This document shows, piece by piece, positions 1 through 13,760 of a stretch of 64,000 bases of DNA. The position numbers were made by a program, and so were the translations under genes. Source of the DNA: Aquila chrysaetos chrysaetos (lineage: Eukaryota; Chordata; Aves; Accipitriformes; Accipitridae); the NCBI RefSeq assembly GCF_900496995.4, contig NC_044010.1:310001-374000 (forward strand), read 5' to 3'. The notes under the pieces were generated by a model. The model made no database searches. It was given only the letters and a program-made list of their open reading frames with translations, and was not told where the DNA came from. The number at the start of each line of letters is the position of its first letter. Positions within the stretch are counted from its first letter, which is position 1.

Positions 1-1254
1 TAGGAGTGTGTGATCAAAAAGTTTGATCACTGCCCTAGGCAATCATAGATTACATTAAAGCATTTGTAAATTCAAACCACACAAAGAAACAGCGTTGAAA
101 AAATATTTCAAAATTTCTCCCTTGATAACTGCCCATACCTTCTACTGTACTACTGACAGCAATTTGTATCACTTCATTTCTAAAAAGTCTTTGGGTTTTT
201 TCTTCAGTGTTCTATCCTACATGTAAAACATCCTTCTCAAACCTTTTCACTGAACCCAAACCTGTCCACTCATTTAGAAGACCCTTAAAATTTTTCTTCT
301 TGTATGTGGAAAGTGTTTGAATTCACTCCTTTTAGCAAGTACAACAGAATTTAAAAGTATGCACATTCCATATTGGAGCAAGACTCTGACTCTTTTAACA
401 CTTGTGCCATTTCTCCTGTATTTAATGCTGTATATTTCCAGATCTTAAATTCCTCAGCTAAATTTTGTATTTTTTCAGGACACTAGAGCAAAATGGACTG
501 GTGAAGTACTTTGGCAAAATAATTTTCTTTTTTGCTTTTTCTATCTTACTACAAATTTATTATTTTTGTTTGGGACACTCAGAACAAGCATGTAACGATA
601 ATTATAATGTTTAAAAATCTCCACACACATAAGAAAAACATGATAATCCACTTTGTAACAACCCTTTTAATATATCTAATAAAGTTAAGGAGCTGACCTG
701 GGGCCCCAGTAGAAGGACATCCATTTTGTTTCTTAACGCAGAAGAGGCCATGGTAAGCATTTCTCATAAACTCAGAAGTGATAATTGTGCAATCCAGGGA
801 GAGGTTTAGGCATCAGATATAAAATACAAATATAGGCATGTAAAGTGGGACATCAGACGCCAGAGTTCAAAACCGTAGTTGTGAAAACCCCAGTTCAGTG
901 GCTGCATAACCTTAGACATGGTTCATAGCGTTAGGCTGTCTATACGCCTGGTCTGTCATCTCTTCCTCTGCCAGTGCTAAGGAAAGCACCTGGTTTCCCA
1001 GTCACCACTGAACAGACACAAAGGAAGAAAAGGAAAAGAAAATGCCCAAATCTCTCTCAATGGAATGAAAGAGATGTAGATACTTTCCCATCCAGACTAC
1101 TATTCACCTTGAAGTACTTTTTCAAGGTAGAGATACCTGTTCTTCTTGCTAATGTCACCTTCAGATCATTTCTGAAGTTACAATGCCTTTTTGTCATGGC
1201 AAGTGAGGCAGGGTCCCTATATCTTTCTCCTCTACTATATAGCAGTTAAGACAT
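1..1254. other. Intergenic, no gene seen
   Basis: AT-rich sequence with no convincing exon, RNA gene or repeat. Short open frames on both strands lack any family signature and splice context. It ends exactly where the GC-rich solo LTR begins. Confidence 0.5.
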
Positions 1255-2207
1255 TGTTATGGGTTTGTGTGGCGCGGGGTTTTTTTTTGGTAGCGGGGAG
1301 GGGGCCGCAGGGTCAGCTCTTGTCAGAAGCTGCTCGAAGCTTCCCGGGCTCCAGGCCGGACCCGCCTCTGGCCCAGGCCGAGCCCGTCAGTGACAGTGGA
1401 AACACCTGTGGGAGAACAGATTTAAGAAGGGGAACCTGCAGTGAGTCAGGGGATTGGAATGTGAGAGGAACCCCTCTGTGGATACTGAGGTCAGTGAAAG
1501 AGGAGGAGGGGGGGGGGACACGCCTGAGGAGGCTGATGCCCCTGCAGCCCGTGGTGAGGCGGCAGGCTGACCCCTCAGCCCATGGAGGGGAGTGGGGGAG
1601 CAGATGCCCTCCAAGATGGCCGCGACTCCGTGGGAAAGCCCGCACTGGAGCAGTCTGTGCCTGAAGGACTGCACCCTGTGGAAGGGACCCACGCTGGAGC
1701 AGTTCGTGAGGAACTGCAGCCCGCGGAAAGGACTCACGTTGGAGAAGTTCGTGAAGGGCTGTCTCCCGTGGGACGGATCCCACGGTGGAGCTGGGGCCGA
1801 GTGAGGAGCCCTGCCCCTGAGGAGGAAGGAGCGGCAGAGACAAGGTATGACGAGCTGACCCCGTCCCCTGCTCCCCTGCGCCGCCGCGGGGAGGAGGGGG
1901 AGAGAACCGGGAGCGGAGTTGAGGCGGGAAGGAGGGAGGGGTGGGGGGAAGCTGTTCTCAGGTTGGGTTTTGCTTCCCAATATCCTTGTTTTGTTTTGAT
2001 TGGTAGTAAGTCAAATTGATTTTGTTTCTTCCCCAAGTTGAGCCTGTCTTTTGCCCGTGACCATATGTGGGGAGTGATCCCTCCCTGTCCTTGTCTCGAC
2101 CCACGAGCCTGCCTTTATATTTTCTCCTCATCCCACCGTGTCGGGGGGCGGGTAGCGAGCGAGTGACTGCCTGGTGCTTTGTTACCGGCTGGGCTGAAAC
2201 CACGACA
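1255..2207 (+). mobile_element. Solo LTR, avian ERVL-type
   Basis: A GC-rich island in AT-rich DNA that starts TGTTATGGG and ends CCACGACA. It contains the repeated GGAGCAGTTCGTGA / ACTGCAGCCCG / GGAAGGACTCACG modules and the TCTCGACCCACGAGCCT stretch that I recognise from a common avian endogenous retrovirus LTR. The five bases before it (GACAT) and after it (GACAC) nearly match, which fits an old target-site duplication. No internal retroviral region adjoins it, so it is read as a solo LTR. Family assignment is from memory of avian LTRs, not from a search. Confidence 0.75.
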
Positions 2208-3418
2208 GACACTTAACTGAAAGTTGGAAGACATAGCCAGATTCTCTTCTGGCCAGGGCAAGCAAGCTATCCTCCGGACTGCTATGCTCCAGCATGGTGG
2301 GTGAATAAAAACAAGGACAAAAAGTGGGCTTGCAGCAGCCAAAGCAAAGAAACAAGGTGGTAGATCAGATCAACATCATGACATGACTATCAGCAAGAGC
2401 AAATTGCATGCTTGCTTCATCAATTAGCTGGTAGGAATGAGCTGCCAGTCAGTGTAAATCATACCTTTCTCTTCAGTTGGCCTTGGTGTGATTGGTCCTT
2501 AAAGGTGTAGTTAGGCTGCTGGCTGGAGAACTTTAATGGTTAGCGGCTAGCACTTCTGACTGGTCAATACATAAACAAAACACCATAGATTCAGGGAAGG
2601 AAAAAAAAAAAAAAACAGGACTGTAAAACAAGTGTACTAAAGCATCCAGTTCCCTGATGAGTGGGAATAACATTAGCTATTCCATTACAAGTCATAAGTG
2701 GAGTTGAACCAAGGTCTGAACCCTTTGTTTTGTTAGGAAAAATCAAGTATATAGTAGCCAAGCTGTGAATGTCTTTTCTGCAAACCTAGGACCCACAGTG
2801 AGAATGCTTGCCTAACAGTTGCAGGAGTGAGGGAGGAGGAAGAATGTTAACTGCGTGATGGCCAGACGTGGAAATCAGATCAGGCTCCTCAAACAGGTTT
2901 AAGAGACTTTAGGCATTTGTGTACAAAAGTTAGCTCATTCTGTATTTTCTGAAAATATCTTGTATTTCTTGCACATTCTGATATTGAAATGATCTTTCTC
3001 CCCCCCCCCCCCCGATAGGGCTATGGGGCCCAATCCTAGCATGAGAGAGAATACACACATTTGAAACTCTTCTCCATCTTTACATACATAAATTCAGAGG
3101 GTTCTGTGAAAACTGGATTACAACACACTTTTAAAAATGCATGAGTCCTTTAAATGCAAATCCTTTCTCTGAATTGAAAAGACTGTAATTGAATCTTCAT
3201 CTAATTTGCATGCTTAGAGAAAGCAGCTGAGCTATTAATCATCAAAAAGATGTAAAATAACATAAATATTAAATGACTTACTATGATACTTCTTCCTCTG
3301 AGATAAATAGGCGAGCATGTGCTGATAACAGCTATTTGGGATTGGCATTGCCTTGCAAATCTAAGGCTTTCAGGAGCCCATGAAAAGCTGAGTAAAAATT
3401 GTGAGTTCTTGAGTTGCG
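2208..3418. other. Intergenic, upstream of the taste receptor
   Basis: No exon seen. It contains an A-run near 2,600-2,616 and a C-run of about 14 near 3,000-3,013. The last few hundred bases must hold the taste-receptor 5' leader, but I cannot place a promoter. TAS2R genes often have upstream noncoding exons that cannot be seen by eye. Confidence 0.4.
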
Positions 3419-4354
3419 ATGTATGCATTATTTTCTCTCCTTTTTGTAGCAATTGCTATAATTGAATCCATGGCAGGACTTCTAGGAAATGGAGCTGTTT
3501 TGGCTGTCTGTTCAACTAGCTGCATCAGGAGCAAAATATTGTCCTCGTATGATATGATTATGATCTTTCTGAGTTTATCCAGATTCTCTTTGCAGTCCTG
3601 GATGATGCTGGATTTGTTCCTAAGTCTGTTTTGCGAAACCTCCTATTACGAAGAAAACTTGTTTGTAATTTTCAAGACAGTTTTTATGTTTCTGAACTAC
3701 TCCAGCCTCTGGTTTGCTGCCTGGCTTAGTGTCTTCTATTGTACCAAGATTGCTAGTTTTACTCAGTCTTTCTTCATCTGGCTGAAGCAAAGAATTTCCA
3801 GTCTTGTGCCCTGGATGCTGATAACATCATCTCTTTTCTCCTTTGCAATGTCTCTTCCTTTTGCCTGGGATGTCTACGACGTGCACAACAACTTCACTGC
3901 TCCTTTAACCATGACAAACTCTTCAGAAAGGAGAGTCACTATGAAAGCTAGTTTTTTTTTATTGATTCTTCTCTGTAATGCTGGTGTAGCACTGCCTTTA
4001 ATAGTGTTTGTTGTTTCGAGTATCTTGCTGATTAGGTCTCTGTGGATACACACCAGACAGATGCAAAATAATGCAACTGGCTTCAGGGATGCCAGCTTAG
4101 AGGCCCATGTTGGTGCCATCAAGTCAATCTTTTCCTTCCTTATCCTCTATGTTACATATTTTATTTCTTTGGTTCTCATTTTATCCAACATTTTTTTACC
4201 TTTAAGCATTGGGGAAGCCATGTGTTTAGCTCTAATGGCTGCTTGTCCTGCAGGACACTCTATGGTCTTAATCTGGAGCAACCCCAAATTTCGAGAGCTG
4301 CCAGCTAGGATTTTGCACCATGCAAACTGTCATGTCAGAACTAGATCCATGTAA
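3419..4354 (+). CDS. Bitter taste receptor, TAS2R family (TAS2R40-like)
   Basis: Intact single-exon GPCR of 311 residues, a normal length for TAS2R, which couples bitter ligands to gustducin in taste and some epithelial cells. Visible family hallmarks are LLGNGAVLAV in TM1, LSLSRFSLQ in TM2, FYCTKIASF at the end of TM3, HVGAIKSIFSFLILYVTYF in TM6, and HSMVLIWSNPKFRE in TM7. The second extracellular loop carries NFT and NSS N-glycosylation sequons, the usual TAS2R site. The chosen ATG puts six residues before TM1; a second Met at residue 18 lies inside TM1 and is less likely. ATTAAA at 4,399 is a possible poly(A) signal. Neighbouring GSTK1 supports orthology with the mammalian TAS2R39/TAS2R40 locus, but avian paralogue naming cannot be settled here. 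Confidence 0.93.
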   Translation: MYALFSLLFVAIAIIESMAGLLGNGAVLAVCSTSCIRSKILSSYDMIMIFLSLSRFSLQSWMMLDLFLSLFCETSYYEENLFVIFKTVFMFLNYSSLWFAAWLSVFYCTKIASFTQSFFIWLKQRISSLVPWMLITSSLFSFAMSLPFAWDVYDVHNNFTAPLTMTNSSERRVTMKASFFLLILLCNAGVALPLIVFVVSSILLIRSLWIHTRQMQNNATGFRDASLEAHVGAIKSIFSFLILYVTYFISLVLILSNIFLPLSIGEAMCLALMAACPAGHSMVLIWSNPKFRELPARILHHANCHVRTRSM

Positions 4355-7300
4355 AAGATGCTGGGATAGCCTGGGCTTTCTAGTTTAGATCCAAATTAAT
4401 TAAACTGAACTCCCCAGAGGTATAAAATAATAGAAGCATGAATGAGTAGATTATGGCCCTGATCTGGAATCATGAGGCTGGGAATTTGCTTTACTTGGAT
4501 GTGATCCTTGTAATGAGGAATTCTGTAAGTTCTCTCCTATTTTAAAAGATGATTGCCTGCAGAATATATGTACTGTACTTGCTGTACTTTATTTAGAAAT
4601 CACCAATATGTAATCACTTGAGATGGTTTAAGTTACAAATCAGACTCTAATGATAGTAACAGAACAGACCTGCTTAAGCACAGGCATGCTCAAATTTTAT
4701 ATGTGAATATGAAGCTTGAAGGCTGTTTCTGGTTAGTGCAAGCACATATGAGGATGCTAAGGAATTCCCAAGAATTTGGGAGTTTCTTACTGGTCATTTT
4801 TGACTGCTTGTTGATTCTATTAGAAGAAAAATATTTGTTGGTTCTAAAAGCATCTTTAAGATTCCAGTATGATTCAGTAAAGCATGACACAGCCTTTTGC
4901 GCTTCCTGCTGTTGCTGAACTAGTAATCAGTGTCTCTGTTCCCAACAGAAAGATACATTGGAAGACTCTCCAAAATCCTGTGACTAGAGCTAATAGGAAA
5001 AAGAATTTCCTTAATATCAGACTTTTCTGAAGAATGAATTGAAAGGTTAATTTTTGGCTTTTGCTAGGGAGAATAGATTCCTCAAATCAGAAGCATGGAT
5101 TTGTGTCATTTAAATATCATTTAAATATCATCAAATATCATTAAATTACTAAAATTAATTAATATTAGTGAGAAAATAGTTCACCAATGTTTAAATATAT
5201 GGCTTGAAAATATCTTTAAAAGTTTCTAGAAATTGCACATCTCCATGAATTGTCTCAATTTTGACAGGCTGTGTCCTGTAATTTTTTTCTACACAGGAAT
5301 TCCTTCAGCTTTAGAAATAAATTACAATTTCCTGGACAAATCGCATATTTTGGCAGAGTCCAAAACTCAGCATATTGGGACTGGAACTTTATGATTCTTT
5401 TCAGCTGCAGTGGGAGTTTACATTCTTTTAAAGTAATCATCAGTGAAATATATATGGCTTGAGGCTCTTGTTGACTAAGCCCATTCTGATTTAAAATATC
5501 TGGTTTTGATGTTGTCACAGTCAATCTGTTTGAAGCAATATATCTGTATTTAAACTGAGTTTGTGTCAGAATTGGGTTTTTAAAAGGATTTAAAAATACC
5601 AAGTTAAAGAATTATTTCTGTTGGAGTCTTTCTTCCCCTCATGACATAAACTGTTCCACAGGTGACAGCAGTGGCTTGCAGAAGAATTTCGTATGGCATT
5701 TAACAGAGCTGGTGAAAATTCAGGACATGCCATGTCATGGTGTCATTGCCATTTTCACCATCTGTGAAATACAGTGGTTCCCAGCTTAGCACCATGAAAC
5801 ACACATTAGGAGGTTTGGTCTATCCTCTGCCCCTCCATGGTGTCCCCTCACTGGCCTTAGGGAAAAAAACTCAGATCTCTCTTGACCACAGGAACAAGCA
5901 AGACACATGAGGTATGGTCAACCCATAAACCATGTCTTTTGTCCTGCTCCAGGCTGAGCTATAAAGTATGTGGCTGCTCAGCAGGGATACTCTGAACAGC
6001 CTCTTTTACATAATTTGGTTTACATTTTTTCTTTTCATTTCCCCCCTCATGAATAAACAACCTAACCACATTCCTCAGTGGATATGAGATTTGAAAGAGG
6101 TTGCTGTGTTATTTTTCAGACTCTTTAAGTGGATCTTCCCTCCAAAGCTTTCTTTGCATAGAGTTAGATGAAAAAGGTACCTGTGCATCAACATGCATTT
6201 TGGAACCTAAGAGGGAAGGTAGACAGAAATATTGGAAGGCACCTTATAGGGTCAATCTTCTGGTAGACCTTTGTTTCTGTAACTGACCAGTGAACTAACT
6301 TGTCATATTAATAATAGCTTTAAAATGCATTTTATAAACAGTCTACTAAATCCTTGTTGTTGATAAATTATTAAATAAGATTGATAAACATTTGTTGTGG
6401 GAAGAAAAACAACCCATGTACTAGTAGGAAAATAATAGTTACTAGAGTTATGATTCTTTGATGTTATGCACCTTGTCTGATAGTAGGCATTTTTCTCTTT
6501 ACTCTGTTTTGTTTGTAAGCTGGAGGTTGGTTTGATTCCTCCATCTTAAACTTACCAGTTTGCAACCTGAAGAAAGTTTGAAATTCATCTTATCAGACCC
6601 TTCTAAAACATCCCAACTATTTCCACACACACCAATGCTACTTAGAGGCACTGGCAGCTCTATTTAAAATCTGTATGGTAAATCAAATAAGGAGACAAGC
6701 CAAGTTCAAAGCTCATCCTGTTCTAACACTAGCAGAATGAGATGATACAAATCATATTGTCTTGTAGCTCTTTTCATTGAGGATCCAGAAAATAAAAATA
6801 CAAGATTTTCTAGGAAACTGCTCAAATGTAGCATAAAACAAAGATGCCAGCATTTGAAGCAAAGCTCTTTTGCACTAAAGAGACTTTTCTGGATTTCTGT
6901 AAATTACCGAAGTTCAGGACCCTTTCTTTTTGCCTGAGGAGCAAATTCCTTGTAATCTACGATGTGATGTGATTTCTGTTCCCTGAAGGAGACATATTAT
7001 GAAATTGCAACATTGTGACTATACTTTAACAAGGTATATGGCCTTTAGATTCTTTTGTAGTGGACAGACAGAAAATTACTTCTATTACACTGCATGGGAC
7101 TGTGGACTATTGGGTACTGATTAAACTATACACAGAAAAGGCCCTGAACAAAATGGTTAAGAAAAGGGGTCACAGACAGAACTTCACTTTTGTGATAATA
7201 TCAATATATTGTATTAAAGTAGCCTATAGATGACTGGTAAATCATAAAATCCTTCATAATGATTAAAAAAATCATCAATGAGTAATTCAGAGAAGAAAGG

Positions 7301-10300
7301 ACAACAGCCCTCATTTGTTTTCTAAATCACAGTCTGGCCTCTTTTCCAAGTAATGAAACAGTAATTTGATTCTAGTCATTAGCTCAAGGCAAAAAATGCA
7401 AAGATTTGCCATGTAATTGACAGATCACTACAGGACCCTTTTCTGATTTGCATAGCCGAAAGCACAGCTGGAATTTTCATAACTGAAATTCTGGAAAACA
7501 TGCTACAGAGTCTATTTTCACTGCCCGTCAGAACATGATTTCAAGAAGTAGGAAAACCTAGCAATATACACAGATACAGTTCATTCCTCACACACCTTCC
7601 AGAAATGAAGGAATGTTTCAACGTATGCATGCACGTGTACATATTGGCAACCAGGCATCTTGTATGATGGTTCTTTATACCTCTGTATGTGCATATAAAA
7701 ATAGAAGGCAGGACTTCAACATTAAACTGGTAGCTACTTAAACCAAAATATACATCTTTTTAAAGGGCAAAGTTTCTTCATTACCCTTCTTTTTTTTTCA
7801 TCTTCATGTGGCTTAATTTGTGGAGATATGGAAATGCAACTGTTAACGCATGCCTAAACCAGCATATCTGATATGGCAGGTTGCAAGAGTCTTACACAAG
7901 CCCAGTTTTGCTGTTTATTTAGACCAATTCACTGAGCTCTCTTTGCATCCACCTTCTTCCTTTCTACTTAAGCAGTGAAACCTCTTAGAACAGTATCTTT
8001 GTTGCATGAAGGGGAGTTAAAATGGTGATACCTACACATAACATTTGAATTCTTTTCTTTCTTTTTTGACACCTGGAATGGTACACTAAGGTCAGAGGTG
8101 AAAAATGGGATTTCTATTATCTTCAAGTTGTTGCAAAGATATGTGTTGAATGAATCTAAAATACAGCATGGACAGAAATTCCAGTTTATTGTGATAGTAT
8201 ATATGTGTATGTGAAAGCCCAGGAGCAGTTAACATCAGTTCCTCCAAAATGAAGGAAATTTCTGCTAAAAGGAGTTGTCATCAAAACACAGTTTATTGAA
8301 ACACAATCACAGTAAGGGTGTATTCTTACATTCATATGGATTCCTAGATCACTTATTTTAAAGGGCAGAAAAAGAGACCTGTATCAAAAACCTCATCTTT
8401 CCTGGTAAAAATGTTCATTTTAACACAACTCAGCTTGTGTGTGTGTGTGTCTGAAAAGTTGTGCTGAAAGTACATGTTTCACCAAACCCATTTTCTGCAG
8501 AAATCTCTTTGTAAGGCTTCTAAATTTAAACTTCTTCACTGATATATAGACACCCAGGTTTGAAAAGCTGAAGTGACAGACATCAGCCTTAGTAGTATAA
8601 GAGGAATTAGCTACCAAATTCTTTTCCAATATTGTTTGAACAAAGCCTAAGAAGATCCCACTGCATGTGATAACTCGCACTCTCTGAAGCTGGGAAAGAG
8701 TTGAAAGGGAACACAAACATGACACATACTAAGTGCAGGATAGAGAGAGCAAAAGGATCAGACAAAAACTGATGGAAAAAAGTAGACTATTGTGTGACTG
8801 GTTATGAGTACAAGAGACCAGCAATACAAAGGGAAGTAATTAATTAATTGGTGGAGCTTTCCTTAATCATCTGTATTGGTTTTTTCTCAGCATCTGAGTA
8901 TGTGTTTCTTCACCATTTATATTGGAGGTCACCACATTTTTCAACTCTTGGACAGGCAGGATCATCAAAGTCTTCACTGTTTGACACATTCCTTCCAACC
9001 AGAGGCAGGAGCATAAGGACACATATACAAATAGCCTGTATTATTTCTCAATGGGTTGTGTCTTTTATGGCAAAACTGGGTCATCTTCTGAAAGAGCAGC
9101 AGAGGGGGAACATCTTCATATATGTTCCAGTTGCTAGAAGAACAATATAGACTTTCTCAGGAAGCAAGAAATTAAGAGAAGGACATTGAATTGTAGAAAA
9201 ATTTCACAAAGATGGATTTTCCCTGCGTATTTAAAAACAATTAAGACTCTGTTTTTGAGGAAGTCACAGGTTTTGTGTCTAATATTTTTTAGCAGAGTAG
9301 CTTAGTTTTATAGTTACACCATAAATGAGGCAGAATTTTGTATATTCCTGTGCTCATTAAACAAAAATGAGTCTCAAGGGTTAAGTGGATGACTTGAAAC
9401 TCCATACATACTTTTTTAAGTACCCAATATTTTAATGAATAACTGAGTGTAAGGTAATGTTTCAAACTGTTTTGAAACTCCTTTGTACAGTTATCATGTA
9501 ATTGTATAATTATTTGGTTCGAATGTAAGTTTTTACTGTAAATGGTATTACAGTTTCACACTATATTTACATACAGTTTCAGACAGTTTATAGATAATTT
9601 CCTAAGTTTGAATAATTTTAGCTTTTGCATTTTTAAGGAAAACTTTTTATGATTAAATAAAAGTAAACTGTGCTTAGTCCTGTAAATTTTTTCATCAAAT
9701 AACACCATGTTATGGATTGAAGTGTTCTGCATCTCATATCTGAATTTACAGGCATATGGTATCTGTGTGGATTTTTCAGACTGTTTTTTCAAGGTTACCT
9801 GACAACACTGGCTTTGAAAATTTGGAAAATAAGATGACTGTTACAACTGCTGTTATCTGGTGTAGCTCTTTACTAATGGGTTAATCAAAACACTTGAGAA
9901 CTGTGGTATGTGCCTGCTCTCTGACCACAATAAGAACTCGGAGATACCAGGGCTACAGATACTACAGATAGCTACATATTTAGGAGAGGACTACTGAGGA
10001 ATTAACTTGAGAAACAGTATTACCAGTCTCGTGTATGGGCATCATTATGCAAGCAGGTTTGCTATTCTTGGGGAGTAACTTTTCTCTGTTTTTTATTGCA
10101 CTTCTTTACATTTTTGTGACTTGCCAGCAATAACTCATCCTAAACAATGGTAGTGTCAAATATAAAGATAACTCATTGTCATTCTGTTGGGAGCAACAAC
10201 CATGCTATTTCTGCAAGCCAGAAAAGGACTTAACCCTTACTGTTGCCTTTATATAACACGTTGTAAGAAAACCAGATTCGGAATAGAAATCCAAAAAACT

Positions 10301-13149
10301 ACTGGAAGGAACTCCTAAAATTTTCTGTGTCTCTCATTGCTTGTCTTTGAAGTTTATATGTGCCTAGAGTTTGAGTTCTGCAAGCACCAAGAAGTACTCA
10401 ATGCTATTTCTGACTCGAATTCTCGTAGAATAATAAAAAAAACCAAACTAGGTAAAGCAGCACATATATTTGCCATGCATTATGTTTGCCCTGCCCACAT
10501 GCAGCATATATCGATAGAGTTGAGCAGCTTCAAAGATCTAATCACAGCTGCCTTATTTCCATTAAGAGTTAGTAGGAGAGGAATGTGGTTCTCCTCCCTT
10601 TCCTTGTCTAGTGTCTAGAATACTTCTTCAAGAAAGAGAGCCTGGATTTAGTGTCTTGTGCAACCTGATAACATGCAAACAAACATACCAGCAAGACCTT
10701 ACAAGGCTGTAAGCGTGAAGGAGGTTGGGCAAATAGGAGGTTCTCTCCACTTGCTTGGTGGAGATGCTCCCTAGTATAATACTAATTGGACACAACAGAG
10801 AAAGTGACTGCCACTTAAAATATTAAGTATCCTGAGCTAAGAGACCAGAGTCCTTGTTTCTGGTTCCTTTTCTATCCATGGATTATCAGGTTTACACGAA
10901 ACATTTATTGGCCAAAAATCCAGTAGAAATGGGGAAAAAAAAAAAAGCCAGATGCAATCCCACATAGGTGCTGAAGTGTCTTCCTGGGAATCCAATGTTA
11001 TGCTCGTGTTTGGGCTATACACCCTTGGCCTATGTTTTTCTATAGACCAGTCCTAGGTGTTCTTTCTTTGTACATGGGTTATCATTTCCCTATGGGGATC
11101 CTATCACTTTGCTTTACCAAATCAATTTCATACAATCACCAGAGCCTTGGTTATTGATATTAGCTAGGTTGGCTTTATTCTAGTTGTATGATACTCAATT
11201 TTACTTTTGTAGACTGTTCAGGCAGCAGTTACAAAGCAGATGCAGTTTAGCTGGTGCAGCTCTGAATGAATTCCTAATTTTTTTATTGCCTGTTCTTTCT
11301 GGGCACAAGATGGAATTGTACAGAAAGATGATACACAGGTTAAACATAGAAAGAGTTAAATGATCCAAACAGGAGATGCAAACAGCCATTCACTGTAGTT
11401 TGCATCCTTGTGATTACTGATTGGGCTTTTAAAATCAAAGCATTCTTTCCAGAGCTAAGAGAAATGGAAAATCCTATTGCATCTTTGAGGCTTTCCCAGA
11501 GATCCACAACTTTGTCTTTATCTGGGTACATATCTTAAAAGCAGTACTATCATACTGATTTTAGTTTGATTAATGCCTACACACATATGGTACTTGTGAA
11601 AGGTGATAAATAATTTTAAGACAGCATCTTGAAAATATGCCTAATATATGTTGTATATAATTTGAAAATATAAACACCTTGAAAGATTAGTTAAAAGTGA
11701 CTAATCATACTTGATGCCTGAATTTTCAGTGCTGAAATTATTTCCTTGAAAAGATATAGGCATTCTTCTATTCTCCAAACTTGAAAAATTAAGGATTCAA
11801 TCAGACATACATAATTGGAGCATTTAAAACTCTTGAAAATATTTTCTCCTGTATATCAATACATGGGGCATTAGGGTTATTGTAAATTCCACTTTCCTTG
11901 ACAGAAGATTATGCCGTGGTGAAACCCAGTCCACAAACAATATTTACTTTAATGTCTGTTATTAATTCAGCTGCTATTTTATTAGAGTACATTTTTCTTT
12001 AATAGATAGCTAGTCACGCAGTACATACACTTACCCTCTTACGCAGTTCCCTCTCTCTCCCTTTCCGTCTCCCATACACACCCCCACACACCCCCTGTAT
12101 AAATTCTCACTCATAGTAACCTCATCAGAATAATGGCTGAGACCAATCCCAGCTGTTCGTTCAACAGCTGTGCAACAGTAGCTTTTAGGTCGGTGTTCAG
12201 AAAATTCCTAAAGGGATATTTCTCTTATCAAATATACATATATATGTGTACATATGTATACCTGTATTTGTATATAATCTTCTAGTCTAACAACTATTGC
12301 CTCCTTGGCTGTGCTCTGAGCTATTCAACCTGCTGTTGACACCAGTGTGTGCTGGTCACTGTGCATCCATTCAGCAGTCTTCTCATGTTCTGAATTTATC
12401 AGTACCTGTGGATTCAGCAGTACCACTGGTCTCTGGAGTGTATCACCCTTTGGGAGACTTTCTCATGATACCTCTAAGGATGTAGTTTTCAGTTCTTCCA
12501 CCTGCTGTTTTCTGGTAACTATTTCTCCACCTACACCCTACACAAACTCACACAGAAAAATTTAATGGTGTAGTGATGATAATTTTTGCAAGAACTTGTG
12601 CTAGAACAGTGAGCATGAAGAGATGCTCAGATCTTTTTTGGACTCTTTCTTCCCACTCCTTTGATTTCCTTTAAATGTATTTTCCTTTTTACAGTACCAG
12701 ATATAATTGGGTTTTTTTCTGTATTTCTCCTGTATGAGTAGGATACACTCACACACTCCTAATGTAATTACAAAAGGAAAACAGAATTAAAATATTAGCA
12801 ATAATCAATCACTAGCACTGAAGGAAGAAAATATGCAAACATTGTGAGCAGCAGTAGAAAGTTGATTATTGACTGATCTGCATCCCTAGGATCACCATCT
12901 GAAATCACTTTCTTAAGCTAGAACTGAGTTATTTTCAATCTCACTCTTTCTGAATCTTGCTTTGATACCTAGGGAAAAAAAACCTGAAGAACAGATGTAC
13001 AATCATGCTCTAGTAAAACTTTTTAGCCCAGAATAATTCCTGCTGGAACTCTAGCCTGTGGAGTTTATCTGGGAAAAGGCTTCCTCCAGTTTCTGAAATG
13101 CACTTCAGAATTACTTCTGCAAAGTAATTTCCTGTCATCCCTAACACAG
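4355..13149. other. Long gene-poor AT-rich intergenic stretch
   Basis: No exon, RNA gene or intact transposon recognised. Short simple repeats occur, such as a GT run near 8,436-8,451, a TATATACA-type tract near 12,230-12,270 and a pyrimidine/CACA-rich patch near 12,050-12,100. I looked for a second taste-receptor copy or relic and saw none. Confidence 0.5.
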
Positions 13150-13760
13150 CCTGAATGTGCACTTGTTGGCCTGTACTGTGGTTCACATTCATGTGGAAAT
13201 GCTTCTGTATACTGAACCAATCTCTGGATGTTCACGTCAGATGCCAAGGTCCCCTTTCAGCACACTCCTTCTCGTGTCTTTGAACAACTTTAGGGATTTG
13301 ATGGTGTTTCCTGGCTTAGCCACCCTTAATGGCTTTGGGGTGGCAGAAGTGAGGGATCCAGAACCCCTGTTGTCAAGTCTTCTCTGGAATTTTCCAACAT
13401 TTGGGGGTATATTATGCCACAACCTGGCGTTTTTGGGTACTGCTAGCTCCTCCACCACATGCACGTAGCTCAGGAAGAGTCCACCGCCACTGGCTACCTC
13501 CTCCTTGCTGGCTTTTTGGAGCACCACTGTCCCTGGGACAATGTCCTTGTTCCTTCAGAAGGAAGTCTGCACCCATGAGGTGCCACCCATTCCCTGGCAT
13601 TTTGGGGCACAGATGATCGCACTGCATCCCCAGGAGGTCCACAGTAGTGTTTTGGTTTCAGCAGTTGGCTGACAAGAATTTTTGTGCTTTTGCTGATTTT
13701 CTTACATTTAGGGGTGTTTTATAGCCTAATTTGACATTTTTTAGTGTGGCACCACACAGA
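13150..13760. repeat. GC-richer patch with an internally repeated motif, family unknown
   Basis: This block differs in composition from its AT-rich surroundings. It repeats a motif around CCTGGC(A/G)TTTT(T)GGG(G)(C/T)AC at about 13,424-13,440 and 13,594-13,610, with a weaker form near 13,733-13,755. A second shared phrase, ACATTT(G/A)GGGGT followed by a TAT(G/A)(G/-)CC core, occurs at about 13,397 and 13,707. It looks like an old interspersed or internally duplicated repeat. I cannot name the family or set its ends precisely. Confidence 0.35.

Noticed and set aside
1313-2036. Several long overlapping open frames on both strands
   Set aside because: They lie within the GC-rich solo LTR, where stop codons are rare by composition, and have no protein-family signature.
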